Shown one piece after another: positions 4,771-5,582 of a stretch of 5,582 nucleotides of DNA (positions within the stretch are counted from its first letter, which is position 1; every line of letters starts with the position of its first letter). Source of the stretch: Chloroflexota bacterium. Lineage in GTDB: Bacteria; Chloroflexota; UBA6077. Position numbers and translations under genes: made by a program. The notes beneath the pieces were generated by a model that saw only the letters and a program-made list of their open reading frames with translations, had not been told where the DNA came from and did not search any database. The stretch covers positions 1 to 5,582 of the forward strand of contig JAJYKO010000446.1 of assembly GCA_021788565.1 (NCBI GenBank), given 5' to 3'.

Positions 4771-5481
4771 TTACGTTAGGGCTCTGGCGCGACGGCGGCG
4801 AGAGCGAAGTCCGAGTGCGGCAGTCCTCGCTCGGAACGCCGCTGGATCGATACTCAGTAGGCGTGCCGCGGCCGCGGCGTTTCCCTCAGCCTGCTCCAGC
4901 GCACGCGCGTAGAGAAACCGCTCCTGGGCTGCCAGATAGTCTCTCAGCGCGAAACCATCGGTGATTGCGCTGTCTGGCAGCAGGTGAGCGCCATACTTTA
5001 GCGCCTCGACCTCGGCCCGAAGCCGCCGGTTCTCCGCTGTCAGATTGTCGTTCTGTGCCTGGAGAATGCTAACGAGCCGCACAGTCTCGCCGGGGTTCAC
5101 TACCTGCGGAAAGTCGCGAATCGATAGATTCACCTCCCGCCAGCGCGGCGCGCCGGGAGCAACCAGGTCGGGGGAGGTAGCTTCGATCATCCGAGCCGGC
5201 AACAGGCCGGACTGGACAAGGAGAATCCAGACGATCTGCATCTGCGGAGTACCCGGCGAAAGGTATACGAAGTACTCCCGTTCATCTCTTCCTTCCTCCT
5301 CGAGGATTCTCTGGCAGGTGTCGTTGGCGACGTGATAGATCTCGTTGTAGTCCGTGACGGATACGAGATCCACAGGTTTCTGAACAACGCGAATCGATGG
5401 AAAGTGCCGCTGGCAACTTCGTAAAACGGCCGTGGCTCGTTGATGGAAGTCGTCAGTCTTGCTGTCGAGGTTTAGCAGCAA
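4771..5481 (-). CDS. CARF-like (RtcR-type) sensor with Fis-type helix-turn-helix, N-terminally short
   Basis: 236 residues from a TTG at 5481-5479 to TAA 4773-4771. Residues 1-125 resemble the CARF domain of RtcR-type regulators: PVDLVSVTDYNEIYHVA (36-52), then the hallmark YFVYLSPGTPQMQIVWILL (70-88) and LLPARMIEATSPD (93-105), followed by a strand like REVNLSIRDFPQV. In that family the SPGTPQM loop lies in the nucleotide-binding face, and CARF domains bind cyclic oligoadenylates or similar ligands. Residues 133-163 form a leucine-zipper-like coiled coil (VSILQAQNDNLTAENRRL). Residues 180-225 form a Fis-type helix-turn-helix (ALEQAEGNAAAAARLLSID), then an Arg-rich tail. There is no AAA+ sigma-54 activator domain between sensor and helix-turn-helix, unlike RtcR. 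The usual first strand (about 40 residues) is missing; in-frame stops (TGA at 5490-5488, TAA at 5502-5500) block an extension. Probably the cytoplasmic ligand-responsive regulator of the downstream ATPase and effector genes. Confidence 0.7.
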   Translation of the reverse strand: MLLNLDSKTDDFHQRATAVLRSCQRHFPSIRVVQKPVDLVSVTDYNEIYHVANDTCQRILEEEGRDEREYFVYLSPGTPQMQIVWILLVQSGLLPARMIEATSPDLVAPGAPRWREVNLSIRDFPQVVNPGETVRLVSILQAQNDNLTAENRRLRAEVEALKYGAHLLPDSAITDGFALRDYLAAQERFLYARALEQAEGNAAAAARLLSIDPAAFRARTAALGLRSRRRRARALT

Positions 5482-5582
5482 TACGGTTCACTTAAGCGAT
5501 TAACATAGAAGAAGGGACGCCTCCGATCGGGATTTGTGGCATCCTTGGAAGTGTCAACACCAGGCTCGCCACAGCCCTCGAA
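5472..5582 (-). CDS. Possible C-terminal end of an upstream gene (cut by window edge)
   Basis: Thirty-six open codons enter from the right edge and end in TAA at 5474-5472, overlapping the TTG start of the CARF gene by ten bases. The visible peptide ends RRPFFYVNRLSEPYCC and is not recognised. An overlap of this kind would suit coupled genes and would explain the absence of a leader for the CARF gene. The stretch is short and other frames are partly open too, so it may be chance. Confidence 0.22.
   Translation of the reverse strand, partial: FEGCGEPGVDTSKDATNPDRRRPFFYVNRLSEPYCC

Noticed and set aside
5529..5557. Perfect -35 hexamer TTGACA on the minus strand upstream of the CARF gene
   Set aside because: No acceptable -10 occurs 15-19 bp downstream; the nearest TATGTT (5507-5502) is far too distant.
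5496..5582. Plus-strand open frame at the right edge with a protein-like translation (GTPPIGICGILGS)
   Set aside because: It has no ATG, GTG or TTG start after the TAA at 5493-5495 and is cut by the edge; the opposite strand is open as well, so it cannot be supported.
1..5582. CRISPR array, tRNA, rRNA or insertion sequence
   Set aside because: No regularly spaced repeats, cloverleaf-like sequence, transposase motif or terminal inverted repeats were seen, despite the CARF domain hinting at a type III CRISPR link.

Overview
The window looks like a high-GC bacterial chromosome. Genes are compact, translation uses Shine-Dalgarno sites, and GTG and TTG starts occur. The histidine phosphatase and the NarL-type receiver resemble proteins common in Chloroflexota and neighbouring soil or sediment lineages, but that placement is a weak impression from protein style only. 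Coding sequence is almost all on the minus strand.

Left part (1-1370). A small minus-strand operon runs from about 1162 down to the window edge. It encodes a histidine-phosphatase (phosphoglycerate-mutase-like) protein with a strong ribosome site at a GTG start, followed 23 bp later by a NarL/FixJ-type response regulator cut by the window edge. The regulator's receiver lacks the usual acidic pair and the usual lysine. The operon has a recognisable -35/-10 promoter whose 17-bp spacer holds a perfect 12-bp palindrome. Back to back with it lies an extended -10 box facing right. A short plus-strand gene of unknown function (1371-1616, perhaps from 1269) follows.

Right part (1657-5582, minus strand, read from high to low coordinates). 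This looks like a defence-type operon. A CARF-like (RtcR-type) sensor domain joined by a coiled coil to a Fis-type helix-turn-helix comes first (5481-4771). After a 100-bp gap holding a 12-bp palindrome comes a large OLD/AAA_15-like ABC-type ATPase with a DUF3696-like C-terminus (4670-2679). Two bases later comes a cysteine-motif protein with features suggestive of a phospholipase-D-like/MIT-C domain (2676-1657). My working model is a ligand-sensing CARF regulator controlling an ATPase plus effector pair. No CRISPR array, cas10 or adaptation gene is visible here.

The striking fact is that both the ATPase and the effector reading frames are cut by a single in-frame stop, with homologous-looking protein continuing in the same frame on the other side: TAG at 3393-3395 and TAA at 2086-2088. 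The CARF gene also appears to lack about 40 N-terminal residues and has no ATG. Either the locus is decaying, or the ATPase is a true two-piece protein (a TTG lies directly after the TAG), or there are sequence errors. Genuine gene ends in the same operon use TAG and TAA, which argues against a reassigned code.
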